A stretch of DNA of 64,000 nucleotides, taken from contig NZ_BMXF01000004.1 in assembly GCF_014651615.1 (NCBI RefSeq), positions 615,802 through 679,801 on the forward strand, read 5' to 3'. Made by a program: the position numbers and the translations under genes. The notes under the pieces were generated by a model that saw only the letters and a program-made list of their open reading frames with translations, was not told the DNA's origin and did not search any database. Every line of letters starts with the position of its first letter. The first letter of the stretch is position 1. Below are positions 9,356 through 18,319 of the stretch, in pieces. This DNA comes from Persicitalea jodogahamensis. Its GTDB lineage: Bacteria > Bacteroidota > Bacteroidia > Cytophagales > Spirosomataceae.

Positions 9356-11419
9356 ATGTTTACAACTCAACCTTTCCTTCGATACGTTATTTTATTGATT
9401 GCGGGAATTTTAGCGGTTGAAATCGGGAGTGATAAGATTGGGTTAAATGTCCAAAGCTTTTCACTCCTTATTTTTTGGGTAGGGCTTATCCCCACATTGG
9501 TGGGAGCAATTTTGCTCAGAAAAATGCCGAAGCTGCAGTCTCTTCTATTGATGATCGGCATTTTTATGCTCGGTGTATTTGTAGCCGGGCGAAAGCATGA
9601 AGCGTTTCAGAAGGAGGTCGATTCCCTGGCCAATCTGGAATTTGATGACTATCTGCTGGAAATAAAATCCTTAGGTCAGAAACGCAGGGCTTCAGTCCGC
9701 TATGATGCCGAAGTAAAGGCTGTTCGTTCAGGTACTGGTTGGAGAAAAGTGAATGTCCAGATCCTGGTATCGTTTCCAGACTCGGCGACTATTTTACCAA
9801 GGGCAGGAGATAACCTGGTGATAAAATCTCGCGTTCCTAACCGTCCACCCACGCCACTGAATCCTGACGAGTTTGACTACCGCAAGTACCTTGAGCGCAA
9901 GGGGATTGCCTGGACGGTATATCTACCCAAAGACACCTACCGGATAATACAATCTGATAGTGTGATGCCCGCATCCAACTGGGCATTAACAATCTCTCAG
10001 AAGGTAGATGGGATTTTTAAATCCCAATTGAAATCTCCTGATTCTTATGGATTGCTGAAAGCAATGATCCTGGGACGGCGGGATGAGTTGGGGCCTGATT
10101 TGTTGAATTCTTATATCAGCGCGGGCGCAGTTCACGTGCTGGCGGTATCCGGATTGCACGTCGGTGTATTTTTCTTAATGGTTTCCTGGATCCTTTCGCG
10201 GTTGAAAAGAGGGAAACGGGGAAAATGGATTTACTTACTGTGCATTGTACTTCTTCTAGGTACTTATGCGGTTATTACCGGGCTTTCGCCTTCCGTTATC
10301 AGGGCATCTTTGATGTGTGTAATCTTTGCCCTTTCCCAAACTTTTACCCGGCAAAATCACAGTGTCAATACCCTGGCGATTTCAGCGTTTCTCATTTTAT
10401 TGTTGGACCCATTGTCCCTGTTTTCCGTGGGTTTCCAGTTGTCTTACGCAGCGGTATTGGGTATCATCTTATTTTATCCCATGTTCAAGAATTATGTTGA
10501 AACGGAAATTTTGCCAGCCCGGTGGTTATGGCAAATCACCTTGGTCAGCCTTTCTGCGCAGGTGTTTACCTTTCCACTCAGCATTTACTATTTCCACCAA
10601 TTCCCTACCTATTTTTTGTTCCTCAATCCGTTCGTCATTGGACTCACAACCTTACTCATTTACGGAGCAGTAGTTTTGCTGTTAATCAGCCTGTTGCATT
10701 TTCAATTTCTCACCGATATTTTGGCCTATCTAACGGATGGCATCGCTCAGGCCCTGAATGCTGTCGTTCAGGTTCCTCAAAAACTACCCAAGTATTTAAT
10801 GACAAACCTTAATCTTGATGCTGTCGAGGTTGCTCTGCTCGTTATTTTAATGATTTTTGTATATAGGGTATTGGTGAACAGAGAATTGGATTGGCTGAAG
10901 GCAGTTGCTCTATGTTGTGTTGTGTTCTTTAGCTACGCCACAGCGCGATTGTCGGTAACCTACGCTACCACACAAATGGTCATTCATAGTGTGCCAAGGC
11001 ACACTGTACTTTCAGTTAAGAATGGGCAGATGGCTTATGTCATTGCTGATCCGGAATTTAAATTTGATTCAATAAATTTTGACTTTCACATTAAAAATTA
11101 TCTGAACTACCAGGGCATAAGGAGAATAGAATACGTGGATTTGCCCGATAAATCTTTGAACGCTCCTTCGCTCATCAGTTGGAAAAGCAATTCATTGGGC
11201 ATTGATTCGAAAGGTGGTTTATTTGAAGGCAGCAGCTTTTCGATCGTCCGTTCTAGAAAATACCCCAATGGGGCAAGGTTAGAGAATTCTCCCCAAACTA
11301 CCTTTATTCTCAGCCAGGAATTAGGATACAAAACCAAAAACCAATGGAAAATGGTCTTGAGCGAAGCTCGCAACCGCACAATAGACTTGGCTGAAATCGG
11401 GGCGGTTGAGCTTAGGTAA
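9356..11419 (+). CDS. comEC: ComEC/Rec2-family DNA uptake channel
   Basis: A 687-residue polytopic membrane protein. The N-terminal part has hydrophobic segments and a DUF4131-like OB region (about 20-190). The central Competence domain carries family motifs such as GAVHVLAVSGLHVG and GLSPSVIRASLM, with about ten membrane helices. By family knowledge it forms the inner-membrane channel for single-stranded DNA in natural transformation. The C-terminal ~130 residues have no HxHxDH motif, so the metallo-beta-lactamase nuclease domain of longer ComEC proteins is missing or degenerate. The frame is open from a GTG at 9302; the ATG at 9356 avoids overlap with the protease and gives a normal N-terminus. 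Confidence 0.9.
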   Translation: MFTTQPFLRYVILLIAGILAVEIGSDKIGLNVQSFSLLIFWVGLIPTLVGAILLRKMPKLQSLLLMIGIFMLGVFVAGRKHEAFQKEVDSLANLEFDDYLLEIKSLGQKRRASVRYDAEVKAVRSGTGWRKVNVQILVSFPDSATILPRAGDNLVIKSRVPNRPPTPLNPDEFDYRKYLERKGIAWTVYLPKDTYRIIQSDSVMPASNWALTISQKVDGIFKSQLKSPDSYGLLKAMILGRRDELGPDLLNSYISAGAVHVLAVSGLHVGVFFLMVSWILSRLKRGKRGKWIYLLCIVLLLGTYAVITGLSPSVIRASLMCVIFALSQTFTRQNHSVNTLAISAFLILLLDPLSLFSVGFQLSYAAVLGIILFYPMFKNYVETEILPARWLWQITLVSLSAQVFTFPLSIYYFHQFPTYFLFLNPFVIGLTTLLIYGAVVLLLISLLHFQFLTDILAYLTDGIAQALNAVVQVPQKLPKYLMTNLNLDAVEVALLVILMIFVYRVLVNRELDWLKAVALCCVVFFSYATARLSVTYATTQMVIHSVPRHTVLSVKNGQMAYVIADPEFKFDSINFDFHIKNYLNYQGIRRIEYVDLPDKSLNAPSLISWKSNSLGIDSKGGLFEGSSFSIVRSRKYPNGARLENSPQTTFILSQELGYKTKNQWKMVLSEARNRTIDLAEIGAVELR

Positions 11420-11482
11420 TGTGAAAATTAATTTATTGGTTCAAGGCAAACCTTTTACGCTATCAGGGGTTATTAGTGGTAT

Positions 11483-12130
11483 ATGGATCAAGAAGATAAA
11501 AAAGAAAAAATCCAAAAGGCGTATAAACAGTACGTACTGGAAAATGGCACCCAACCGCCATCGGTATACTTTTTTGCCAAGAAGCTGAAAATGCCTGAGG
11601 CAGAATTCTACGAATACTACAATAGCTTTGAGGCCATCGAATCCGATGCCTGGCTTGATTACCTACGCCAAACATTGCTCTCGCTCCATGCTGATGCTGC
11701 TTACGATCAGTACTCAGTGCGTGAGAAATTGCTTGCCTTCTATTATACCTGGATTGAGGTTTTGAAAAAAGACCGCAGTTTCGTTGTGCAGAGCTACCAT
11801 AAACTACGGCAGCCTGTGGCAAGATACACTGGTCCGTTGCAACCTTTTAAGGATGGCTTCTACAACTTCGCCACCGAATTGATGATGGAAGGCCGTGAGA
11901 GCCGCGAAATTGTAACGAGACCGGTAGTTTCTGACCGTTACGTGGACGGTTTGTGGATGCAACTGCTTTACATACTTGATTTTTGGGTGACAGACCTTAG
12001 CCGCGGCTTTGAAAGTACAGATACTGCCATTGAGAAGTCAGTCAATACTTCGTTTGACCTGATGGGAAAATCTGTGGTGGATTCCGTGTTGGATTTGGCC
12101 AAATTCGTTTATCAAAACCGCAAATCGTGA
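11483..12130 (+). CDS. TetR-like regulator
   Basis: A 215-residue helical protein with the shape of a TetR/AcrR regulator. The first ~50 residues resemble a small helix-turn-helix with a recognition region around PSVYFFAKKLKMPEAEFYEYY, and the C-terminal ~150 residues a TetR-type dimer and ligand domain. The stop codon overlaps the start of the ABC1-kinase gene in a GTGA tetranucleotide, so translation is probably coupled. It may regulate its own operon, but no clear operator is visible. Ligand unknown. Confidence 0.7.
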   Translation: MDQEDKKEKIQKAYKQYVLENGTQPPSVYFFAKKLKMPEAEFYEYYNSFEAIESDAWLDYLRQTLLSLHADAAYDQYSVREKLLAFYYTWIEVLKKDRSFVVQSYHKLRQPVARYTGPLQPFKDGFYNFATELMMEGRESREIVTRPVVSDRYVDGLWMQLLYILDFWVTDLSRGFESTDTAIEKSVNTSFDLMGKSVVDSVLDLAKFVYQNRKS

Positions 12131-13458
12131 AAGAACAACAATCCATTCCGACCTCAAAGGTTGCCCGTGCTACGAAGTTTGTAAAAACGGGCGTTAAAAT
12201 TGGTGGCAACTATCTGAAATACAATGTCAAGAAGTTTGTAGATTCAAGTACTACCAAGGACGAACTTCACACCGATAATGCCACGGATATATATGATTCG
12301 CTCAGCGAGCTCAAAGGGTCGGCCCTGAAAGTGGCTCAAATGCTGAGCATGGACCGCAACGTGCTGCCACGGGCCTATGTGGACCGGTTCCAAATGTCAC
12401 AATATTCCGCTCCTCCCTTATCAGGGCCATTGGTAGTTAAGACGTTCAAGAATTACTTTGGAAAGACGCCGGGCGAGCTTTTCGACACTTTTGAGATGTC
12501 TGCCGTCAATGCCGCTTCTATTGGTCAGGTGCACCTGGCAACCAAAGACGGCAAAAAACTCGCTGTGAAGATTCAATATCCGGGTGTAGCCAATAGTATA
12601 AGCTCAGACCTGAAAATGGTTAAACCGATGGCTGTCCGGCTTTTTGGTTTGAATGAGAATGACATCGAGCGGTACATGGGTGAAGTCGAGTCAAAATTAC
12701 TGGAAGAAACCGATTACGATTTGGAACTGAAACGCTCGATCGAAATATCGGAGGCGTGCGCCAACATTCCGAATCTCCTATTTCCCCGGTACTACGCCGA
12801 ACTCTCGGCCAGTCGAATTTTGACCATGGACTGGCTGGATGGCAAACACATGAAGGATTTTTTATTGACGAACCCGTCCCAGGAAATCCGGAATCAGATT
12901 GGGCAATCACTCTGGGATTTTTACGATTTTCAGGTTCACCAGTTGCGGCAGGTTCATGCCGACCCTCACCCCGGCAATTTCCTGATGCGTGCCGACGGTA
13001 CCATGGGCGTAATTGATTTTGGCTGTGTGAAAGTTATTCCTGATTTTTTCTACGATAACTACTTCGCGCTTATCAATCCCGACACTGTGGAGGATGAAGC
13101 CCGAACTGAAGAGATTTTCTACAACCTGGAATTTTTGGTTGAATCTGATACTTCGGCTGACAAGCGAATGTTTTCTGACCTCTTTAAAACAATGATCGGG
13201 CTGCTCGGAAAGCCCTTCGCCGTCGATGAGTTCGACTTTGGAGACGAAACCTATTTTGATTCAGTTTATAAGTTTGCCGACGAACTAGCAAAGGTTGAAG
13301 AACTCAAGAACTCAAAGGTAGCCCGGGGGTCGCAGCATGGACTGTACATCAATCGAACGTATTTCGGTCTGTACTCTATGCTCAATGAACTGAAAGCAAA
13401 GGTGGTGACCCATAAACCTGCCTGGCTCGTGAGCAACAAAGCTGCTCAACCTGCCTGA
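12127..13458 (+). CDS. ABC1/AarF/UbiB-family atypical kinase
   Basis: A 443-residue atypical protein kinase-like ATPase. Key family elements are visible: the AASIGQVH loop that replaces the normal glycine-rich loop, the lysine of VKIQYPG, the catalytic HADPHPGNF and the metal-binding DFG in VIDFGCVK. The KxGQ-like N-terminal element appears as LKGSALKVAQMLS. In proteobacteria UbiB supports ubiquinone synthesis. Bacteroidota normally use menaquinone (menD is in this window), so another lipid or quinone role is likely. It starts with GTG inside the stop of the TetR-like gene. Its stop directly abuts the stop of the convergent DUF922 gene. Confidence 0.9.
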   Translation: MKEQQSIPTSKVARATKFVKTGVKIGGNYLKYNVKKFVDSSTTKDELHTDNATDIYDSLSELKGSALKVAQMLSMDRNVLPRAYVDRFQMSQYSAPPLSGPLVVKTFKNYFGKTPGELFDTFEMSAVNAASIGQVHLATKDGKKLAVKIQYPGVANSISSDLKMVKPMAVRLFGLNENDIERYMGEVESKLLEETDYDLELKRSIEISEACANIPNLLFPRYYAELSASRILTMDWLDGKHMKDFLLTNPSQEIRNQIGQSLWDFYDFQVHQLRQVHADPHPGNFLMRADGTMGVIDFGCVKVIPDFFYDNYFALINPDTVEDEARTEEIFYNLEFLVESDTSADKRMFSDLFKTMIGLLGKPFAVDEFDFGDETYFDSVYKFADELAKVEELKNSKVARGSQHGLYINRTYFGLYSMLNELKAKVVTHKPAWLVSNKAAQPA

Positions 13459-14604
13459 TCAGCTTCCCTGGTATATTCGCGAAATTTCCTCCTGAACTTT
13501 CCGGCTCCACGCCGCCTGAGTGGTTGTGTTGAGTCCGTGTCGTGTTTCAGCGTCGTACTTTTCCTGTTCAGTGTTCATTTCCCGGAATGCTTCCAAAAAT
13601 TCATATTGGATTTGGCTATCGTAATCTTCGATGGTCAGATCCACTTTTTTTAACCGTTCTTTAAAACGTTCGGCAATAATACGAGTAATGTCGAAGTGGG
13701 TCTGCTCGTGGGCCAAGGTATAGGTGTTGCGGGCCTCCTCGCGCCCCCACGACATGCTTCGCACCATGAAAACCTTCAACGAAATGGTTGCCTGCAGGTA
13801 GTTGTCTGCCATTCTGGAATTTCCTTCGTACGACATACTGGAAAATACCGCGGCAGCATACTTACTTCCTGGCCGGTTGGATTTGCCCTGAAAATCCAAC
13901 CAGGTCAATTTTTTATCGGGGTGGTAGAACACTGTGTCGGCTTGATCGGATGGTGGTTCATCTTTCAGAACCAGTTTGAGGCCGCGGGCCAGTTGTGGGT
14001 TTTTCTTGTCATTCAATCCATACCATTGATCGAACTGCCGGATGGCTCCATCCAGCAAGCGCCTCAGTAAGGCTTCGTGATCATACGTGGATTCAGGGCG
14101 CGTGTAGGTACTTCCGGATGAGTAACCCGTTAGAAAAAGGGGTACTTTGTTACGTGTCCAGCGGAAAGTGATTTTCACTTTCATTTCTCCGGCGATTTTA
14201 TTGGGGGCAACCTTGCGCTCACTTACCGAAACTTCGTCCAACTGTATTTCCAGTGGTAAGCTATCCTCTTCCTTTGTTTTTAGGGAATAGTCCCAGTGAT
14301 CGAATAGTGATTTTTCCAACGATTGGCTCAACGCCAGGGGGACGGACTTGCCATAGACGAATATGTTGCCCAATTGGTTGGGCTTGTTTGCGCGCTTGTC
14401 AGAGACTGCCAATAGGTAGTATGATTTTCCGTGTTTCAGAGGGATTCTTTCTTTTTTGAAGGATAAATCCTGTCCCGATCCGATACATGGACTCAAAACC
14501 AGAATACTAACCAGCAAAAGGGAAGGGATGGTTATCCAGGAAAGTACCTTAAAAAATGGCTTGTTTGGGCAGTTGGAAAAGCTTTCTATAACTTGCATAA
14601 ACAT
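13459..14604 (-). CDS. Exported DUF922-type protein with AHEQTHFDI motif
   Basis: A 381-residue protein with an N-terminal membrane or signal segment (LSWITIPSLLLVSILV), presumably exported to the envelope. The C-terminal ~170 residues resemble DUF922, a zincin-like family: LTWLDFQGK near its start and the conserved TLAHEQTHFDIT, an HExxH-like arrangement (HEQTH) that could bind zinc. Peptidase activity is an inference. The upstream half (residues ~60-220) has no domain I recognise. The frame is open to 14661, but that would run into the dCMP deaminase gene; the ATG at 14604 leaves a short divergent spacer. Confidence 0.75.
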   Translation of the reverse strand: MFMQVIESFSNCPNKPFFKVLSWITIPSLLLVSILVLSPCIGSGQDLSFKKERIPLKHGKSYYLLAVSDKRANKPNQLGNIFVYGKSVPLALSQSLEKSLFDHWDYSLKTKEEDSLPLEIQLDEVSVSERKVAPNKIAGEMKVKITFRWTRNKVPLFLTGYSSGSTYTRPESTYDHEALLRRLLDGAIRQFDQWYGLNDKKNPQLARGLKLVLKDEPPSDQADTVFYHPDKKLTWLDFQGKSNRPGSKYAAAVFSSMSYEGNSRMADNYLQATISLKVFMVRSMSWGREEARNTYTLAHEQTHFDITRIIAERFKERLKKVDLTIEDYDSQIQYEFLEAFREMNTEQEKYDAETRHGLNTTTQAAWSRKVQEEISRIYQGS

Positions 14605-14623
14605 ATCAGAGCGATGAACGACT

Positions 14624-15112
14624 ATGCCTATAACGAATCCCAAGCCGAATTTTGATGACATCTACATGGAATTGGCTATAAATTTAGCGAAAAGGTCACA
14701 CTGCATCAAGGCGCAGGTGGGTGCTGTATTGGCGCGCGACACCCGTATTATCTCAATTGGATACAATGGCCCCCCAGCTGAGACCCACAATTGCGACGAA
14801 GAATTTCCTCTAACAGGATGCCCTCGTGATTCAAAGGGAAGTTGTTCGTTGGCGCTGCACGCCGAACAAAACGCTATTCTTTATGCAGTTAAGAACGGCT
14901 CGAAAATTGAAGGCTCGACACTTTACGTAACACTTGCCCCATGCATTTCATGCGCTCGTGTGATTTATACCATGAAAATCAGCAAAGTGATATTCTTAGA
15001 CTCCTATGCAGCCTACAAAGGAATTGGCGTAGAGGAAGGTGCCGAATTCCTTAAAACTTTTGGGGTGGAGGTTGAGCAATATGGTGTGGGGGCTGGTGGA
15101 GCAGTGTTGTGA
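14624..15112 (+). CDS. dCMP deaminase (deoxycytidylate deaminase family)
   Basis: A 162-residue zinc deaminase that would convert dCMP to dUMP for thymidylate synthesis. The active site is HAEQNAI (His79, Glu81) with PCISCA (Cys107, Cys110) as the other zinc ligands. The extra loop with Cys57 and Cys66 plus SxGSC is typical of the ComEB/dCMP deaminase group rather than of cytidine or tRNA adenosine deaminases. Length is normal. It is divergent from the DUF922 gene with only 19 bases between starts, so the two must share a promoter region. Confidence 0.9.
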   Translation: MPITNPKPNFDDIYMELAINLAKRSHCIKAQVGAVLARDTRIISIGYNGPPAETHNCDEEFPLTGCPRDSKGSCSLALHAEQNAILYAVKNGSKIEGSTLYVTLAPCISCARVIYTMKISKVIFLDSYAAYKGIGVEEGAEFLKTFGVEVEQYGVGAGGAVL

Positions 15113-15180
15113 TGGGATTGTAAAGTTGAGTCGTTTATCTTTTTCTATAATTAGCCAAACGACCCAACTCCACACCATCG

Positions 15181-15696
15181 TTAGTGTTCCATCTCTCCGT
15201 CAGCACCATGCACATGCCCGTGTTCCAGCTCCGTTTCGGTAGCTTCACGGATGTCAAGGACTGCACCCTCAAAACGCATCGATTTTCCGGCCAAGGGGTG
15301 GTTGAAGTCCATCATTACCGAATCGTCGTCCACATCGATGACCATGCCTTGCAGGGTTTCACCCTCTTCGTTGGTCATGGGGATAATGTGGCCGGGCTGA
15401 AGCATTTCTTCCAGATCGACACCTTCGGCCTCGAAAAGCGACTTAGCCAGCTCTACCACCGCTTCATCGTCATAATCGCCATAGCCCTCTTCCGGGTCGA
15501 TCGTGAAGTCAAAAGTGTCACCTATAGTAAGGCCATTGAGTTGTTCTTCAAATTTTTCCGGTAAGCCACTCATGCCGAAAATAAACAGCAGTGGATCTTC
15601 GGCGTTGACGATCTCGACAACCGACATCGTGTTGTCCGCGTCAGGAAGACTCAGATTATAGCTAAGGCTTACAACTTTATTTTTTTCAATATTCAT
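15181..15696 (-). CDS. SlyD-like FKBP-type peptidyl-prolyl isomerase
   Basis: A 171-residue FKBP-type prolyl isomerase and chaperone of the SlyD group. It starts KNKVVSLSYNL and has PLLFIFGMSGLPEKFEEQLNGL and DFTIDPEEGYGDYD, with an insert-in-flap chaperone region (about 75-125) and VMMDFNHPLAGKSMRFE. The tail HGHVHGADGEMEH is a short histidine-rich end that could bind metal ions such as nickel, as in SlyD. No signal peptide, so cytoplasmic. It faces the dCMP deaminase gene end to end. Confidence 0.92.
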   Translation of the reverse strand: MNIEKNKVVSLSYNLSLPDADNTMSVVEIVNAEDPLLFIFGMSGLPEKFEEQLNGLTIGDTFDFTIDPEEGYGDYDDEAVVELAKSLFEAEGVDLEEMLQPGHIIPMTNEEGETLQGMVIDVDDDSVMMDFNHPLAGKSMRFEGAVLDIREATETELEHGHVHGADGEMEH

Positions 15697-15799
15697 TTGG
15701 TAGTTTTGAGAAAATGGTGGTTAGTGATGCTACAAATACTCTTTCAGCACATTGGCTAAAACAAATCTACGGGAATTTAGGCACACCAACCTTTCGATC

Positions 15800-16396
15800 A
15801 TGAATTTTCTGGCACACGTGGCATTATCGGGAGAGCGCGAAGGCATACTGATGGGAAACTACGTTGGCGATTTTATTAAAGGTCAGCTCACGGAGCTCAG
15901 AACAGAATCCTGGCCAGCCGATTTTCGACTAGGCGTGGAACTGCACCGTTTCATTGATAACTTTACGGATACGAATCAGGGGGTGCTCCAGGCAAAGCGG
16001 ATTGTCGCGATAAAGCACCCGAAAGTTGCGGGAGTGGCATTGGATATCTACTTCGATTATTTCCTGGCTAACCACTTTTCGAAATTCTATCAGGAAGATC
16101 TGGCCGGTTTTGTAATGGGCTCCTATGAAATCATTCAAAGGAACCGACAATTGATCCCGGCGGCCATGCTTTCCATGGCAGAAGCGATGATCCGGCATGA
16201 CTGGCTGCTTAACTATAAAGATATTTCCGGTATTAAAAGGTCATTCGATGGTCTTTCCCGGCGATTTGCATTCATGGGCGCTATAAAAGGCGCTGAGGAA
16301 GAGCTTCAACGAAATCAGCAGATTTATCAGGACGCTTTCATGGAGTTTTATCCAAAGTTAAAACGTGCCTGCGAGAAGTTTATCGAAAACTACTGA
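15800..16396 (+). CDS. acpH: ACP phosphodiesterase family protein (AcpH/YajB type)
   Basis: A 198-residue HD-like helical protein. MNFLAHVALSG, GNYVGDFIKG and the LGVELHRFIDNFTD stretch match the acyl-carrier-protein phosphodiesterase family, which removes the 4'-phosphopantetheine group from ACP in E. coli. Whether Bacteroidota members do the same is not certain. The frame is open from a TTG at 15752; the ATG at 15800 gives the standard family N-terminus. It is followed by holA after 64 bases and may be cotranscribed with it. Confidence 0.85.
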   Translation: MNFLAHVALSGEREGILMGNYVGDFIKGQLTELRTESWPADFRLGVELHRFIDNFTDTNQGVLQAKRIVAIKHPKVAGVALDIYFDYFLANHFSKFYQEDLAGFVMGSYEIIQRNRQLIPAAMLSMAEAMIRHDWLLNYKDISGIKRSFDGLSRRFAFMGAIKGAEEELQRNQQIYQDAFMEFYPKLKRACEKFIENY

Positions 16397-16460
16397 CACT
16401 AATCTAGTAGCATATATAAAATCACGCCGCTTAGGTGGCGTCATCACCTACTGTGAAAAA

Positions 16461-17480
16461 ATGGCCCAAACGCCCGAATCTGTCCTTAAAGAAATCCGCG
16501 CCAAGCAATTCAAACCCGTGTACTTCCTTTACGGGGATGAACCTTATTATATAGATCTGATCGCAGAAGAGCTGGAAAAGCGTGTGGTACCTGCTGCCGA
16601 AAAAGGGTTCAACCAATTTGTCATTTATGGGAAAGACACTGATATGGCGGGAGCCTTGGGCTACGCCAAACGCTATCCTTTCATGGCCGAACGGCAATTG
16701 GTTTGGGTCAAGGATGCTCATCATTTGTCAGGAATAAAAGAAAAGGAACAATTGCAACGGCTGGAAGACTATGCCCTTAATCCACTGACCAGTACGGTTC
16801 TGGTTTTATGCTACCACGACAAGGCCGACGAACGGAAGTCTTTCATCAAAGCGTGTGGAAAATCTGGTGCTGTCGTGCATTCCAAACGCTTATATGATAA
16901 CAAACTACCCGAATGGGTAAGAAACTACTGCCATGCTCAGGGCATAAAAATCAGCCCAAAGGCCGAGCAAATGCTCGTAACCAACATAGGCAATGATTTA
17001 AAGAGGATTGTCAGCGAAATCCAAAAAGTAGTGATCAACCTGAAAGCGGGGGAGGGAGTTGACGCCGACGCAATCGAACGATTTGTCGGTATCAGTAAAG
17101 AATACAATGTCTTTGAATTTCAAAAAGCACTGGGCCAACGGGATGTGCTCAAGGCCAATAACATCGCCCATCATTTTGCGGCCAACCCCAAAGACAATCC
17201 CCTGGCACCGATTCTGATTATTCTCTTTTCATTCTTCACCAAGGTCATGCTCACCCATGCCGCTACTGACCGAAGCGACGGCGGCCTCGCATCGCTCTTG
17301 GGCGTAAATCCTTTTTTTGTGAAAGACTACACGCTTGCCGCGAGGAATTATTCTATGGGTAAGGTAGCCAAGATTATTCATGACCTCCGGTACGCTGACG
17401 CCCAGATGAAAGGTGTCGATGCCGGGAGCGTTGACGATGGAGAGCTACTCAAGCAGCTTGTATTCGAAATAATTCATTGA
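16461..17480 (+). CDS. holA: DNA polymerase III subunit delta
   Basis: A 339-residue clamp-loader subunit that opens the sliding clamp. The N-terminal YFLYGDEPYYIDLIAE region, the ADERKSFIKA region and the AAA+-like domain with ISPKAEQMLVTNIGNDLKRI agree with HolA, followed by a helical collar domain (FVGISKEYNVFEFQKAL...). Length is normal. The reading frame is open from an upstream ATG at 16365 that overlaps acpH. I prefer the ATG at 16461 because MAQTPESVLKEIRAKQFKPV is the family-like start. Confidence 0.93.
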   Translation: MAQTPESVLKEIRAKQFKPVYFLYGDEPYYIDLIAEELEKRVVPAAEKGFNQFVIYGKDTDMAGALGYAKRYPFMAERQLVWVKDAHHLSGIKEKEQLQRLEDYALNPLTSTVLVLCYHDKADERKSFIKACGKSGAVVHSKRLYDNKLPEWVRNYCHAQGIKISPKAEQMLVTNIGNDLKRIVSEIQKVVINLKAGEGVDADAIERFVGISKEYNVFEFQKALGQRDVLKANNIAHHFAANPKDNPLAPILIILFSFFTKVMLTHAATDRSDGGLASLLGVNPFFVKDYTLAARNYSMGKVAKIIHDLRYADAQMKGVDAGSVDDGELLKQLVFEIIH

Positions 17481-17644
17481 ATAAGCAAGAAGCTGAAATT
17501 TCCGATTTGCAGTGTGTTGTGTGTGTTTAAAAACATGCCGTCGGCCAAACTTAACACCAAAGGCTCACTGGTTTTATGCTTCAATTTTTAGCCATGATAA
17601 CTCACTGTTTTTAGTACAAATTGTTGAATCAAAAATGGTTAAAC

Positions 17645-17677
17645 AAAAAAGGCGAACCAGATACGGTTCGCCTTTTT
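17645..17677. terminator. Rho-independent terminator after tRNA-Met (reverse), bidirectional
   Basis: Perfect 8-bp stem GGCGAACC (17651-17658) / GGTTCGCC (17665-17672) with a 6-base loop. It is preceded by AAAAAA (the U-tract for the reverse-strand tRNA) and followed by TTTTT for the forward direction. Confidence 0.85.
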
Positions 17678-17686
17678 ACAACTTGG

Positions 17687-17760
17687 TAGCGGGGAGCAGG
17701 ATCGAACTGCCGACCTCAGGGTTATGAATCCTGCGCTCTAACCATCTGAGCTACCCCGCC
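17687..17760 (-). tRNA. tRNA-Met (anticodon CAT), elongator-like
   Basis: The reverse strand reads the acceptor arm GGCGGGG pairing with CCCCGCT, a D-arm GCTCAGATGGTTAGAGC, an anticodon stem CAGGA/CCCTG with loop TTCATAA (anticodon CAT), and a T arm TCGGCAGTTCGATCCTGC. A CCA end is encoded in the DNA at 17684-17686. The fully paired acceptor end argues against initiator tRNA. A tRNA-Ile with modified CAT cannot be excluded from sequence alone. A terminator follows directly. Confidence 0.95.
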
Positions 17761-17914
17761 GAATTGAGGTGCAAAGCTAAGATGAAAAAAATAATGCCGC
17801 AAACAATTTTGTTTATTTCAGTTCGGAATCTTACATTACAGAACATCTTTTGGCGCTAACGTCGTGAAATTGAAAGGCGACGGAGTTTTCAAAATAAATT
17901 ATTCCTATCGTATT

Positions 17915-18319
17915 ATGGAAAAGCATCTGTTTACTACTGAATTCGAGATTCGCTCCTCACCCAAAGTCCTGTACCCGTACATAAGCACTGCGGCAGGGCT
18001 GGAACAATGGTTTGCCGAAAAGGTGACAATCATGCCCGACAATCTCTTCGATTTCCAATGGGATGGCGAGAGTCACCCCGCCGAACGTACTTCGCACCGT
18101 CTCAACAGGTCGGTGCGTTTTGAGTTTATAGAAAACGGCGATACCGATGACGATTCGGTAGAAAGGAATTATGTGGAGATGAAACTCGAAGTGAGTGATC
18201 TGACGCAATCTACCTATCTCCGGGTCGTTGATTACTCGCAAAACATGGACGAAGCGGAACTTTCGTCCCTCTGGGGAGGATTGATGGATAGTCTCAAAGA
18301 AATAGTGGGTAGCTCATGA
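17915..18319 (+). CDS. START-like (SRPBCC) domain protein
   Basis: A 134-residue cytoplasmic protein of the SRPBCC/START-like fold. It begins MEKHLFTTEFEIRSSP, with LEQWFAEKVTIMPDNLFDFQWDG in the middle and a C-terminal helix AELSSLWGGLMDSLKEIVG, similar to AHSA1-type proteins. The fold binds hydrophobic ligands; no ligand is predicted here. The frame is open from a GTG at 17864, but the ATG at 17915 gives the normal family start. Its stop overlaps the permease start in an ATGA, so translation is probably coupled and the function may relate to lipid or LPS transport. Confidence 0.82.
   Translation: MEKHLFTTEFEIRSSPKVLYPYISTAAGLEQWFAEKVTIMPDNLFDFQWDGESHPAERTSHRLNRSVRFEFIENGDTDDDSVERNYVEMKLEVSDLTQSTYLRVVDYSQNMDEAELSSLWGGLMDSLKEIVGSS

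Noticed and set aside
17512-17727. 71-codon forward open frame after holA
   Set aside because: It runs through the terminator and into the tRNA-Met on the other strand, and the protein has no family-like features.
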